A stretch of 43,080 nucleotides of DNA from assembly GCA_018365815.1 (NCBI GenBank), contig JAGZJH010000018.1, positions 1 to 43,080 on the forward strand, read 5' to 3'. Within the stretch, counting starts at the first letter, position 1, and the number at the start of each line of letters is the position of its first letter. Below are positions 30,849-39,494 of the stretch, in pieces. Position numbers and translations under genes: made by a program. The DNA is from Erysipelotrichaceae bacterium (lineage in GTDB: Bacteria; Bacillota_I; Bacilli_A; Erysipelotrichales; Coprobacillaceae). The notes below the pieces were generated by a model. That model ran no database searches. It was not told the DNA's origin and saw nothing but the letters and a program-made list of their open reading frames with translations.

Positions 30849-31612
30849 TAAAAAAACTCATCTAATAAATAATAAAATTCACATTTCGAATCATCAACTT
30901 GTTTAATTCCATAAGTTTCTAAAAATAATGTATTATACTCAGGTAAAAAAGGTTGTCCTATCATTGCTATATTCATTTTTAAACTTCTTAAAGCAATGGC
31001 TATATCATTATAACGATCATCAATACCACTTCGACCTAAATCAATAAAAGATGGGTGGCCATTTTCTATTAATATATTGGGCATACAATAATCACCATGA
31101 ACAAATACTAAATCTCGTTTAGAAGGTAATAATTCTATTAAACGTTGATATGTTTTTTGAATTCCCCATTGCCTAGTTTGAGATTCTAACTCATTGACAT
31201 CTATTTGATCTAAACGATATTTAATCTCACTTACAATAGTTGAAATATCACGATTTCCATCATAATCATGAATATCGACTTCATGTAACTGCTTTAACGA
31301 CTTGGCATAAATGATAATCGTTTGTTTAATATCATTTTCTAATAATTCATAAAGCATTTTTCCTTTTACTTCACTCATTAACAAATAATAATTTCCTTCA
31401 TGGTTAAAAAATTCATAAACTTTAGGAACTGAGACTTTCCCTTTTAAAAAACGATAGGCTTTAACTTCGTTTAAAATTTCTTTATTTGAAGAGATTTTTA
31501 AATAGTAATTTTGCTTATCAGACTTTAGATAATAAACTCGATCATTAGAAAGTCCGACTTTATTTTCAACCACTTCTTTGATGTGATATTTATCTAAAAT
31601 TTGATTAAACAT
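30848..31612 (-). CDS. APH(3')-like phosphotransferase, upstream copy
   Basis: 254 residues, clearly related to the next gene: GLSNDRVYYLKSD near the start, YYLLMSEVKGKMLYELL (hinge), FVHGDYCMPNILIENGH (catalytic loop) and SFIDLGRSGIDDRYNDIAIALRSL. The last is very close to the IDLGRSG-DK/RY-DIA block of APH(3') enzymes. It ends CEFYYLLDEFF, where APH(3')-IIIa has KYYILLDELF. ATG at 31612 with AGGAGTTGAGATTG; it overlaps the exonuclease III stop by 8 bases. The tandem pair retains all catalytic residues in both copies, so both are probably active kinases of unknown substrate. Confidence 0.87.
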   Translation of the reverse strand: MFNQILDKYHIKEVVENKVGLSNDRVYYLKSDKQNYYLKISSNKEILNEVKAYRFLKGKVSVPKVYEFFNHEGNYYLLMSEVKGKMLYELLENDIKQTIIIYAKSLKQLHEVDIHDYDGNRDISTIVSEIKYRLDQIDVNELESQTRQWGIQKTYQRLIELLPSKRDLVFVHGDYCMPNILIENGHPSFIDLGRSGIDDRYNDIAIALRSLKMNIAMIGQPFLPEYNTLFLETYGIKQVDDSKCEFYYLLDEFF

Positions 31613-32360
31613 CAATCTCAACTCCTACTGGGCAATGGTCAGAGCCTAAAACCTCTGTATAAATATAAGCATCTTTTAAATTACTCGCTAAACTCTCAGA
31701 AACTAAGAAATAATCAATTCTCCACCCTGCATTTTTCTCTCTTGCTTTAAACATATAAGACCACCACGAATACATTCCTGTAATATCTGGATAAAAGTAG
31801 CGATAGGTATCAATTAAACCAATATCTAATAATTCTCTTAATTTTTCACGTTCTTCATCAGTAAATCCCGCATTACGATGATTTGTTTTAGGATTTTTTA
31901 AATCAATTTCTTCTTTAGCGACGTTTAAATCACCACAAATCACAACCGGTTTTTGAGATTGTAAATGTTTTATATAATCTTTAAAATCATCTTCCCATAC
32001 TTGACGATATTCTAAACGTAATAACTCTCTTTTTGAATTAGGGGTATATACTCCTACAAAATAGAAATTATCATATTCCAAAGTAATCATTCGACCTTCT
32101 TGATCATGCATTTCAATACCCATACCATAAAATACATTTAAGGGTTTATTTTTTGTATAAATAGCTACTCCAGAATACCCCTTTTTCACCGCACTATTCC
32201 AATACGAATAGTAACCATCAAATTCTAAATCAATTTGTCCAACTTGTAATTTTGTTTCTTGAACAGCAAAAATATCAGCATCAATTTCTTTAAAAAATTC
32301 ACTAAAACCTTTTTGAACACAGGCACGCAACCCATTAACATTCCATGATATAAATTTCAT
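31605..32360 (-). CDS. exoA: Exodeoxyribonuclease III (AP endonuclease)
   Basis: A 251-residue Mg-dependent repair nuclease that cuts abasic sites and removes 3' blocks. The signature is complete: FISWNVNGLRAC (residues 3-14), VQETKLQ (about 35), KGYSGVAIYTK, VICGDLNVAKEEIDL with NHRNAGFTDEER, GWRIDYFLVS and the C-terminal GSDHCPVGVEI (active-site His). GGAGGAATAAA precedes the ATG. The end overlaps the first APH-like gene, so the three genes form one operon. Confidence 0.95.
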   Translation of the reverse strand: MKFISWNVNGLRACVQKGFSEFFKEIDADIFAVQETKLQVGQIDLEFDGYYSYWNSAVKKGYSGVAIYTKNKPLNVFYGMGIEMHDQEGRMITLEYDNFYFVGVYTPNSKRELLRLEYRQVWEDDFKDYIKHLQSQKPVVICGDLNVAKEEIDLKNPKTNHRNAGFTDEEREKLRELLDIGLIDTYRYFYPDITGMYSWWSYMFKAREKNAGWRIDYFLVSESLASNLKDAYIYTEVLGSDHCPVGVEIDV

Positions 32361-32380
32361 TTTATTCCTCCATGTAAAAT

Positions 32381-32403
32381 AAAAAACTACAATGTAGTTT
32401 TTT
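32381..32403 (-). terminator. Terminator of the GyrI-like gene
   Basis: AAACTACA and TGTAGTTT form an 8-bp stem with almost no loop; the minus strand exits into TTTTTTATTTT. It lies between the stop codon and the exoA ribosome binding site. Confidence 0.7.
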
Positions 32404-33004
32404 AAGCAATTGGATATCTAATAATTGTTTTTAACCTTTCAGGAACTACTCTTTGAGGATCATTTAAATAAACTTCATGGTGAAATCCATTTAATTTAAA
32501 TCCTTGTATTGTCACATATTCCATGATTTGTTTAGTTGAAGTAATTTCAGTATCATATGCTCCAACATGCAATAGTTGTACACATTTACCTTCTTTAAAT
32601 CGTTTAAAATAAATATCTTTAATGTAAGCATTATGTTTTTTAGATAACAACTCTTCTTTAATGGCTTCGAAAATATCTTGTGTCATTGCTGAAGGTTGGA
32701 CAATCATTAATGTAAACTTAATTAATTCCTTTCGAGTTACATCAAACTTGCTATTATCATATGTATCCCAAATCGCTTCTAAAGGCGAACTCATATAATC
32801 TGTAAGCCCATGTGCTTTATAATACTTCTTTACTGCTTTTGCAAATAAATGAAGTGCTTCTGATTTTTGCTGAAATTCAGGAACACGTGGATTTCCAATT
32901 CCATCTAACATAATAAACTGAAATTCCGGAACTTCAACAACATCAATGGCTTTTGCTGTTGTTTCAAACAATTCCTTATATTCCTTTTTAATGTCTTCTT
33001 TCAC
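32402..33004 (-). CDS. GyrI-like small-molecule-binding protein
   Basis: A 200-residue protein of the GyrI-like/SOUL-related family. Visible features are VVEVPEFQFIMLDGIGNPRVPEF in order near residues 20-45, ALHLFAKAVKKYYK, SPLEAIWDT, LMIVQPSAMTQDIFEAI and the C-terminal FKLNGFHHEVYLNDPQRVVPERLKTIIRYPI in order. Relatives bind or detoxify small hydrophobic compounds, and the domain often accompanies AraC or MerR regulators; here it stands alone with no DNA-binding part. GTG at 33004 is chosen because GAGGTG lies six bases upstream, inside the longer frame. Confidence 0.85.
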   Translation of the reverse strand: MKEDIKKEYKELFETTAKAIDVVEVPEFQFIMLDGIGNPRVPEFQQKSEALHLFAKAVKKYYKAHGLTDYMSSPLEAIWDTYDNSKFDVTRKELIKFTLMIVQPSAMTQDIFEAIKEELLSKKHNAYIKDIYFKRFKEGKCVQLLHVGAYDTEITSTKQIMEYVTIQGFKLNGFHHEVYLNDPQRVVPERLKTIIRYPIA

Positions 33005-33061
33005 TGTTTTCACCTCACCATATATCATTATATACATTTTTTCAATAAATTACTATAAAGT

Positions 33062-33529
33062 TTAATCATCTTTTAAATCTTTTTTCATCATATAAGTCTC
33101 TATACCGAACATTTTTTTCATTCTATTTAAAGAAACAAAACCTAATTTTGAATAAAATCGTATTGCACTTTTAAGGGCATCTAAACTAATTTCAGTTTTC
33201 CCACATTTTTTGCAATAAGAGAACGCAAATTCCATTAACATTTTTCCATAACCTTTTTTTTGACAAATAGGTAATACAAACAAATTAGCAACATGACTGA
33301 TATTTTGCAATTCAATAAAACCTACTACATTTGTTTCTTCTTTTAAAACAAATAATTCATATCCACGCGATAAACGTGATTCGATATTCTTATTTTTAAA
33401 ATAACTCCCTACTAAAAATCTCGCAATGAACAAAGAATGATCAGTCGCAATATTCTCATCAAAACAAGTGATTGCAATCAGACGAATTTGTTTAAAATCC
33501 TGTTTTGTTGCTCTTTCTATCATATTCAT
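33062..33529 (-). CDS. GNAT-family N-acetyltransferase
   Basis: 155 residues with the acetyl-CoA fold: MNMIERATKQDFKQIRLIA at the N-terminus and the beta4 strand VVGFIELQNISHVANLFVLP. The CoA loop is QKKGYGKMLMEFAF (about 97-110; Q-x-x-x-G-x-G), with EISLDALKSAIRFYSKLGFV and ETYMMKKDL at the C-terminus. The substrate is unknown. No strong ribosome binding site is visible before the ATG at 33529, which lies 17 bases after the galE stop; ATG at 33523 is the alternative. Confidence 0.85.
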   Translation of the reverse strand: MNMIERATKQDFKQIRLIAITCFDENIATDHSLFIARFLVGSYFKNKNIESRLSRGYELFVLKEETNVVGFIELQNISHVANLFVLPICQKKGYGKMLMEFAFSYCKKCGKTEISLDALKSAIRFYSKLGFVSLNRMKKMFGIETYMMKKDLKDD

Positions 33530-33546
33530 AAAAAGACAGTACTTAC

Positions 33547-34545
33547 CTACTTACAATTTTTAACGAAATTCCATGCATCTTCGCACATTTCTTTAATTCC
33601 TTTAGTGGCTTCAAATCCCAATTCTTCTTTTGCTTTTGATGTATCAGCATAGCACATTGCAATATCACCTGCACGTCTATCTGTGATTTTATAATTAACT
33701 TTAATATGATTATATTTTTCAAAATTATTGACAATATCTAGTACACTATACCCTGTTCCTGTACCTAAATTATAAATATGCACACCACTATCTTTCATGG
33801 CTTTATCGATTGCTAAAACATGTCCTTTGGCTAAATCCACAACATGAATATAATCTCTTACTCCTGTACCATCTGGTGTATCATAATCATCGCCAAATAC
33901 ATTTAAACATTCTAACTCACCAGAAGCGACTTTTAAAATATATGGCATTAAATTATTAGGAATATCTTTTGGATTTTCTCCAATCAACCCACTTTTATGT
34001 GCTCCAATTGGATTAAAGTAACGTAATAACACCACTGACCAATCTTGATGTGCATGCCAAATATCGGATAAAATTCTTTCACTCATTAATTTAGTTGTAC
34101 CATATGGATTAGTTGTTGATAAAGGGAAATCTTCTTTAATTGGCACTGTATGAGGATTTCCATAAACTGTTGCACTTGAAGAAAATACAAAACGAGTGAC
34201 ATTATATTTTTCCATTAACGAACACAAAACAAACAAACTATCTAAGTTATTTTGATAATACATTAATGGCTTTTCAACAGATTCACCTACCGCCTTATAA
34301 CCAGCAAAATGTATAATTGCTTCAATTTGATTATCCTTAAAAACTTCCTCCATCGCTTGATAATCAGTCACATCATATTCATAAAATTTAAAATCTTTAT
34401 TTGTAATTGTTCTAAGTTTATCTAAGACATCAGGTGATGAATTATAAAAATTATCTACAATAATAACTTCTTTTTTTGCTTCTAATAACTCCACAACTGT
34501 ATGACTACCAATAAAACCTGCTCCACCAGTAACTAAAATTGCCAT
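33547..34545 (-). CDS. galE: UDP-glucose 4-epimerase
   Basis: The 332-residue extended SDR enzyme interconverts UDP-glucose and UDP-galactose with bound NAD. NAD-binding TGGAGFIGSHTVVELL (residues 6-21), FAGYKAVGESV, the catalytic FSSSATVYG serine/threonine block (about 120-130), YGTTK (about 146-150, catalytic Tyr and Lys), RYFNPIGAH and VRDYIHVVDLAKGH are all present. TAGGAGGATAATATT precedes the ATG. No galK or galT is nearby, suggesting use in cell-envelope sugar supply as much as in galactose breakdown. Confidence 0.96.
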   Translation of the reverse strand: MAILVTGGAGFIGSHTVVELLEAKKEVIIVDNFYNSSPDVLDKLRTITNKDFKFYEYDVTDYQAMEEVFKDNQIEAIIHFAGYKAVGESVEKPLMYYQNNLDSLFVLCSLMEKYNVTRFVFSSSATVYGNPHTVPIKEDFPLSTTNPYGTTKLMSERILSDIWHAHQDWSVVLLRYFNPIGAHKSGLIGENPKDIPNNLMPYILKVASGELECLNVFGDDYDTPDGTGVRDYIHVVDLAKGHVLAIDKAMKDSGVHIYNLGTGTGYSVLDIVNNFEKYNHIKVNYKITDRRAGDIAMCYADTSKAKEELGFEATKGIKEMCEDAWNFVKNCK

Positions 34546-34562
34546 AATATTATCCTCCTATT

Positions 34563-35045
34563 TTATATTAATTGAATTGATTTAATTACTTGTTTTTTTA
34601 TCGGTGCATCTTGAAAATCAGTTTCTACACAAGCAATACGATCAACTACATCTAATCCTTTCGTAATTTTCCCAAATGCTGCATATTGTCCATCTAAATG
34701 TGGAGAAGTATGATGCATAATAAAGAATTGACTTGAAGCTGAATCGTGAATCATTGTTCTTGCCATTGATAACACTCCTGGTTCATGTTTCAAATTATTT
34801 TCAATTCCATTTGCACTAAACTCACCTTTAATACTTTTCGCTTCTTTATGAACCATGTTTTTATCATATCCACCACCTTGGATCATAAAACCTTGAATAA
34901 CTCTATGAAAAATTAATCCATCAAAAAATTCTTCTTTAATTAGATTAACAAAATTCTCAACTGTAATCGGTGCAATTTCAGGATATAATTCCCCTTCCAT
35001 TACATCTCCATTTTCCATTTCTATTTTTATATTAATTGTTTTCAT
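34563..35045 (-). CDS. Cyclophilin-type peptidyl-prolyl isomerase
   Basis: A 160-residue cytoplasmic PPIase that speeds proline isomerisation in folding proteins. Marks: PITVENFVNLIKEEFFDGLI, FHRVIQGFMIQGG (about 47-59, catalytic Arg), SMARTMIHDSASSQFFIMHH (about 90-110) and LDGQYAAFGKITKGLDVVD. The ATG at 35045 follows AAAGGGTGAGTAT; the eight-codon longer frame lacks support. No signal peptide, so it acts inside the cell. It is followed by galE after a short gap and probably shares its transcript. Confidence 0.93.
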   Translation of the reverse strand: MKTINIKIEMENGDVMEGELYPEIAPITVENFVNLIKEEFFDGLIFHRVIQGFMIQGGGYDKNMVHKEAKSIKGEFSANGIENNLKHEPGVLSMARTMIHDSASSQFFIMHHTSPHLDGQYAAFGKITKGLDVVDRIACVETDFQDAPIKKQVIKSIQLI

Positions 35046-35120
35046 ATACTCACCCTTTCCATTATGCACTTATTATACTTGGTTATCACATAAATTCCAA
35101 TACCAATGATAATATTATTG

Positions 35121-35369
35121 TCACAAAATACTTCCTAATATAATACACTGAATAATCATTATTAAAGGAACTCCTAAATAAAACTTAATTTTTTTAGTTT
35201 TATGTTTAAACATATACATTCCTAAATAAATTCCTCCACTTCCTCCAACTACTGCTAACATCATTAACATACTTTCACTAATACGATAACGATGATTTAT
35301 TGCTTTATATTTATCTAACTTCATTGTTAATAAACCAATCAAGTTCACAGTAAATAAATAATAAATCAT
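35121..35369 (-). CDS. DUF1294 membrane protein
   Basis: An 82-residue membrane protein with three hydrophobic stretches (1-16, 34-53, 61-80). DUF1294 marks are MKLDKYKAINHRYRISE and VVGGSGGIYLGMYMFKHKTKK, including the conserved GG-x-G-x-x-LGM-x-x-F-x-HKT. The function of the family is unknown. Its ATG overlaps the stop codon of the YbaK-type gene (TAATG) without its own ribosome binding site, so it is translationally coupled. Confidence 0.87.
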   Translation of the reverse strand: MIYYLFTVNLIGLLTMKLDKYKAINHRYRISESMLMMLAVVGGSGGIYLGMYMFKHKTKKIKFYLGVPLIMIIQCIILGSIL

Positions 35370-35842
35370 TAAATAAAATCCCCTACTTGTCCATTGACTA
35401 ACGAAATAATATCTTGTGGCTTGACAATCATCTGAACACCTCTTTTACCTGCGCTTAAATAAACCTCATCTAATAATAAAATATCTTCTTGAAAATAAGT
35501 TGGAAATTGCTTCTTCATTGCAACTGGTGAACATCCACCTCGAATATATCCAGTAATTGCCTGCAAATCCCTCATTGCAATCATTTCAACTTTCTTATGC
35601 TTAGACAACTTCGCAAGTTTTTTTAAATCCACTTCACAATTCACCGGTAAACAACACACTAAATACTGTTTATCATTTGACTGTAAAACTAAAGTTTTAT
35701 AGACTTTTTTAAAATCAACATTTAACTTTTCCACTACTTTCATTCCTGACAAATCACTTTCATCAACTGAATAAGTCTGTAATTGATAAGGAATTGATGA
35801 TTTGTCTAACACTCTTAATGCATTTGTTTTAACTTTCACCAT
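35369..35842 (-). CDS. ybaK: Cys-tRNA(Pro)/Cys-tRNA(Cys) deacylase, YbaK/EbsC type
   Basis: A 157-residue trans-editing enzyme that hydrolyses mischarged Cys-tRNA(Pro). Family marks: KTNALRVLDKSSIPYQLQTY at the start, VFKTLVLQ-like VYKTLVLQSNDKQYLVCCLPVNCEVDLKKLAKL in sequence (about 49-80), ITGYIRGGCSPVAMKKQFPTY (about 107-127) and SAGKRGVQMIVKPQDII at the end. It has a GAGGAGTAGAGTATATGG context at its ATG. Together with lysS, tilS, dusB and rlmH it adds to the strong translation-related content of the window. Confidence 0.92.
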   Translation of the reverse strand: MVKVKTNALRVLDKSSIPYQLQTYSVDESDLSGMKVVEKLNVDFKKVYKTLVLQSNDKQYLVCCLPVNCEVDLKKLAKLSKHKKVEMIAMRDLQAITGYIRGGCSPVAMKKQFPTYFQEDILLLDEVYLSAGKRGVQMIVKPQDIISLVNGQVGDFI

Positions 35843-35860
35843 ATACTCTACTCCTCACAT

Positions 35861-35883
35861 AAAAAAGTCCCTTAAAGGGACTT
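35861..35883 (-). terminator. Terminator of the HPr gene
   Basis: AAGTCCCTT and AAGGGACTT (9 bp, one-base centre); the minus strand exits into TTTTTTATG, 6 bases after the stop. Confidence 0.85.
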
Positions 35884-35888
35884 AATCA

Positions 35889-36158
35889 TTATTCAGCAAC
35901 TTTTTGTTCTTTAATTACTTTTGCAATTGAAGCAATTACGTCTTTTTCATCATCACCTTCAGCAACAATTTCAACAGTTGCTTTAGTAGGTACACCTAAA
36001 GACATAACACCCATAATTGATTTTAAGTTTACTTCTTTTCCATTGTAAACTAACTTAATATTACTATTAAATTTACTTGCTTGATTTACTAAGATTGTTG
36101 CTGGTCTAGCATGTAATCCAACTGGATCAGATACTACAAATGATAAACTTTCAGCCAT
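35889..36158 (-). CDS. ptsH: Phosphocarrier protein HPr
   Basis: HPr (89 residues) carries phosphate from enzyme I to the sugar-specific PTS enzymes and, when phosphorylated on serine, serves as CcpA co-repressor. The active-site histidine is in DPVGLHARPATI (His about 16), and the regulatory serine of Gram-positive HPr is in LKSIMGVMSLG (about 47). The ATG at 36158 follows GGAGGAATTCATAAA; the extra 23 codons upstream are non-coding leader. There is no ptsI downstream, so HPr stands alone. Its leader carries a cre-like sequence. Confidence 0.96.
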   Translation of the reverse strand: MAESLSFVVSDPVGLHARPATILVNQASKFNSNIKLVYNGKEVNLKSIMGVMSLGVPTKATVEIVAEGDDEKDVIASIAKVIKEQKVAE

Positions 36159-36198
36159 TTTATGAATTCCTCCTAAATATGTATTTCTAACAAAAACA

Positions 36199-36258
36199 AT
36201 TATAGCATAAATTTTTATAATTTCCATACTTTATGTAAAAAAAATTTAGCGCTTTCAT
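36199..36258 (-). promoter_or_regulatory. HPr promoter region with a cre-like site
   Basis: A TATAAT (36204-36199) lies about 40 bases before the HPr start codon, with only a poor -35 (ATGGAA). Upstream, TGAAAGCGCT (36257-36248) matches the left part of the catabolite-response consensus exactly, and the right half (AAAT) is imperfect. At about 45 bases upstream of the -10 it would fit a site for activation by CcpA. No ccpA gene is in the window. Confidence 0.4.
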
Positions 36259-36306
36259 TTTATGCCGATAAAAAGGTACTATTTTCGGATTTTTTATTCA
36301 AATAAA

Positions 36307-37350
36307 CTAACACTTTTGACATACAATGTAAAACTCATGTGTTGTTAATTCAAAAAATCCTCTTTGTTTAATACATTGATCAATATAAGCTAATTGGTTT
36401 ATATACAAATCTAATTTATTTAAATAATCAGGTAATACTATTTTTAAATAAGTAAATAACCCTGCCAAACTCTTAAATTGTATTTTCCCATACTGCTCTT
36501 TTCCTTCAACTAACATAAACCCAGTTTGGACTAAGATATTTTCACAAAGATATTTATTCCATTGAGTTGCTTTAATCATCGGTAAATACATCGAATTTAA
36601 TTCCTTTAAATTCTCACTACCTCTTTGCTTAATAATCAACTTTCCACCTTGCTTTAACACTCTTAACACATCTGCTTTATTAAAATTAGTGTAATGACAA
36701 ACATAAATATCTAACTTCTCATCTTTAAAAGGTAAACCTTTATCTTTAGTTAAAGTTGTAACTTTAATATTTTTATCTTTAAGCAATTCTTTAGTTTCTT
36801 TTTCAAAAACATCGATAACATAAGTTACTGGAGGTAAGTTGATAATAGAATTTGCAAATTCACCTTTATCCATACTCGCAATTCCTAAATGTTGATTTTC
36901 TTGTAAATAAGACTCCACAACCTCTTTAAAATCAAATTGCTTAGCAGGATAAATAATATCTTCATAAGCATCTTCACCATTCGCTAAATCTTCAATCATC
37001 TTTTGAATTTCCACTGCTTGTTTAATAGATTCTTTAAATCTAAACTTTCCAAATAGATAATAAGCATATTGCGATACAATATCAATAATCACCGATGCGC
37101 ACAGTAAAATTAAAAATTGAATTAAACCCTCTATTGAAAATAACGGTGCTGTGGGGTTAAAGATAAAAATAACTAACGCCATAAACAAAATGAGATTAGT
37201 TCTTCCATATACAAAACTCTGCGTAAACTGTAAAAAGTAACGTATATTATATTGTTTATTTGCTCTTTTACCGTCCATTTGAGCAAATACAAGTTTTAGA
37301 ATAATCATCATGAAAATCATCATCATAATTAAACTTATCAAATATTCCAA
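36307..37350 (-). CDS. Membrane-anchored protein with a degenerate SAM-methyltransferase domain
   Basis: A 347-residue protein of two parts. Residues 1-105 hold three membrane segments (about 2-22, 52-68, 76-100). The rest looks like a class I methyltransferase core: the strand and loop at motif I read LGIASMDKGEF, lacking the G-x-G-x-G pattern. The region KGLPFKDEKLDIYVCHYTNFNKADVLRVLKQGGKLIIKQRGSENLKEL has the usual order of motif IV, post-IV helix and strand 5. GFFELTTHEFYIVCQ closes the sheet. TTG at 37350 is preferred, with AGAGGTG six bases upstream. SAM binding is doubtful. It lies alone after typA. Confidence 0.65.
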   Translation of the reverse strand: MEYLISLIMMMIFMMIILKLVFAQMDGKRANKQYNIRYFLQFTQSFVYGRTNLILFMALVIFIFNPTAPLFSIEGLIQFLILLCASVIIDIVSQYAYYLFGKFRFKESIKQAVEIQKMIEDLANGEDAYEDIIYPAKQFDFKEVVESYLQENQHLGIASMDKGEFANSIINLPPVTYVIDVFEKETKELLKDKNIKVTTLTKDKGLPFKDEKLDIYVCHYTNFNKADVLRVLKQGGKLIIKQRGSENLKELNSMYLPMIKATQWNKYLCENILVQTGFMLVEGKEQYGKIQFKSLAGLFTYLKIVLPDYLNKLDLYINQLAYIDQCIKQRGFFELTTHEFYIVCQKC

Positions 37351-37410
37351 ATTAATCACCTCTTAGGTAATAGAGTACAACATTATTGTTTTAAAATCAA
37401 ATTAAATACA

Positions 37411-37434
37411 AAAAAAGGGGCAAGTTTTCCCCTT
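37411..37434 (-). terminator. Terminator of typA
   Basis: AAGGGG and CCCCTT around a short A/T loop; the minus strand exits into seven T, right after the stop codon. Confidence 0.85.
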
Positions 37435-37436
37435 AA

Positions 37437-39257
37437 CTATGCTAATTTTTCTTTATAAGCACGACGTCTTTCTTGTTCTGTTAAATAACGTTTTCTTAAA
37501 CGAATGTTTAATGGTGTCACTTCTACCAATTCATCATCATTAATATAATCTAAACATGATTCTAAATTAAATTGTCTAGGGCGTTTTAAAACGACTGTTG
37601 AATCTTTAGTAGAAGAACGTGTATTCGTTAAATTCTTTCCCTTTGTGACATTAACGACTAAATCATTATCACGGCTATGTTCCCCAACAATCATTCCTTC
37701 ATAAACATCAACTCCAGGACCAATAAACATTACTCCTCTATCCTCTAAACTTCCAAGTGAATAAGCAGTTGATTGTCCGTTATCAATAGAAATCAATACC
37801 CCTAATTGTCTTTCACCAACAGTATCCCCATCTACTGGACGATACTCTTCAAAAACATGGGAAATCATTCCATATCCTTTAGTCATTGTTAAAAAGTTTG
37901 TCATAAATCCAATCATTCCTCTTGAAGGGATTTTGTAACTTACTTTTGTTTGTCCATCATGACTTGTCATATTTTCCATAATTCCACGTCTAAACCCTAA
38001 AGATTCAATGACTGATCCAATACAATCATCAGGTGCTTCAACTTGAACATCTTCCCAAGGTTCATATTTTACACCATCAATTTCTTTAATAATTACCTTT
38101 GGACGTGAAACTTGTAATTCATACCCTTCACGACGCATTGTTTCAATTAAAATAGATAAATGTAACTCACCACGTCCTGAAACAATCCATTCTTCTGAAT
38201 TTGGAATACGTTCTATTTTTAAAGACACATCTTTATTTGTTTCTTTAAACAAGCGTTCTTCAATTTTACTTGCTGTTACAAACTTACCTTCTTTACCTGC
38301 AAAAGGTGAGGTATTTGTTCCAAACACCATTTGAATAGTTGGCTCATCAACTCTTAATAAAGGTAAAGCTTCTTCTTTTCCTAAAGTACAAACAGTTTCC
38401 CCTACTCCAATATCTGCAAGTCCTGCAATTGCAACAATATCTCCTGCACTTGCTTCTTCAATTTCTATACGATTTAATCCTAAAAAACCAAATAACTTTT
38501 GAATACGGAATTGTTGGACTGTACCATCAGCTCTTACACATGATACCATTTCATTTAACTTCATCTTCCCACGTTTAATACGTCCAATCCCAATACGTCC
38601 CACATAATCATTATAGTCTAATAAAGCAGGTTGAAATTGAAGTGAACCTTCGTCATCTACATCAGGACTTGGAATTTCTTTGATAATCATTTCAAATAAA
38701 CAATCCATATTAGGTTGTTGAGTTGAAAGATCTGCACTTTCACTTGATGTTCCTTGTAAGGCTGAAGTAAAAATTGTTGGGAATTCTAACTGATCATCAT
38801 CAGCACCTAATTCCATAAACAACTCTAAAACTTCATCCATTACCTCTTCAATACGTACTACAGGACGATCAACTTTATTAATAACTACAATAGGTTTAAC
38901 TTTTGCTTCTAATGCTTTTTTTAATACAAAACGAGTTTGAGGCATTGTTCCTTCATAAGCATCAACAACTAATAATACCCCATCCACCATTTGCATAATA
39001 CGTTCAACTTCACCACCAAAATCAGCATGACCCGGTGTATCTAAAATATTAATATGATAATCTTTATAATTAATAGCTGTATTTTTGGCTAAAATCGTAA
39101 TTCCTCTTTCTCTTTCTAAAGCATTGCTATCCATTACTCTTTCGACAACTTGTTCATGATTTTTAAACGTACCAGATTGTCTAAGCAACTGATCCACTAA
39201 TGTTGTTTTTCCATGGTCAACATGGGCAATAATTGCAATATTACGTATATTCTTCAT
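37437..39257 (-). CDS. typA: Ribosome-associated GTPase TypA/BipA
   Basis: A 606-residue translational GTPase that binds the ribosome and supports 50S assembly and growth under stress or cold. G-domain motifs: IIAHVDHGKTTLVDQLL (G1), RERGITI (G2), DTPGHADF (G3), VINKVD (G4) and FTSAL (G5 region). EF-G-like domains II, III and V and the BipA-specific C-terminal domain (NVTKGKNLTNTRSS, about 540-555) follow. The ATG at 39257 has TGGAGGTATTGTG upstream; nine extra codons of the longer frame are discarded. Confidence 0.97.
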   Translation of the reverse strand: MKNIRNIAIIAHVDHGKTTLVDQLLRQSGTFKNHEQVVERVMDSNALERERGITILAKNTAINYKDYHINILDTPGHADFGGEVERIMQMVDGVLLVVDAYEGTMPQTRFVLKKALEAKVKPIVVINKVDRPVVRIEEVMDEVLELFMELGADDDQLEFPTIFTSALQGTSSESADLSTQQPNMDCLFEMIIKEIPSPDVDDEGSLQFQPALLDYNDYVGRIGIGRIKRGKMKLNEMVSCVRADGTVQQFRIQKLFGFLGLNRIEIEEASAGDIVAIAGLADIGVGETVCTLGKEEALPLLRVDEPTIQMVFGTNTSPFAGKEGKFVTASKIEERLFKETNKDVSLKIERIPNSEEWIVSGRGELHLSILIETMRREGYELQVSRPKVIIKEIDGVKYEPWEDVQVEAPDDCIGSVIESLGFRRGIMENMTSHDGQTKVSYKIPSRGMIGFMTNFLTMTKGYGMISHVFEEYRPVDGDTVGERQLGVLISIDNGQSTAYSLGSLEDRGVMFIGPGVDVYEGMIVGEHSRDNDLVVNVTKGKNLTNTRSSTKDSTVVLKRPRQFNLESCLDYINDDELVEVTPLNIRLRKRYLTEQERRRAYKEKLA

Positions 39258-39445
39258 CACAATACCTCCATTTCTACAACTCAAACATTATAACATAAAA
39301 TTATTAATTGAAAACTTTTTTCTTATCATTATCTTTCTTTTTTCAAATGTAACCGTTTATCATTTTGTCCCTCTATAACAAATAATTAACTTATAAATGC
39401 AAAATAATTTAAACTACGTTTTTTTGGATTTTAAAGAAATTTTAT

Positions 39446-39474
39446 TTGAAACTAAAAATATTAATTACTATATA
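39446..39474 (+). promoter_or_regulatory. Promoter of the Spx-like gene
   Basis: TTGAAA (39446-39451), 17 bases, TATATA (39469-39474); the alternative -10 TATACT at 39471 has 19-base spacing. The gene starts about 20 bases downstream, so the leader is very short. Confidence 0.6.
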
Positions 39475-39494
39475 CTTTAAACGAGGTGATTATC

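Noticed and set aside
30045..31612. Naming the kinases as specific resistance genes (aph(3')-III or similar)
   Set aside because: Motifs agree with the family but the overall sequences are diverged and the substrate cannot be deduced.
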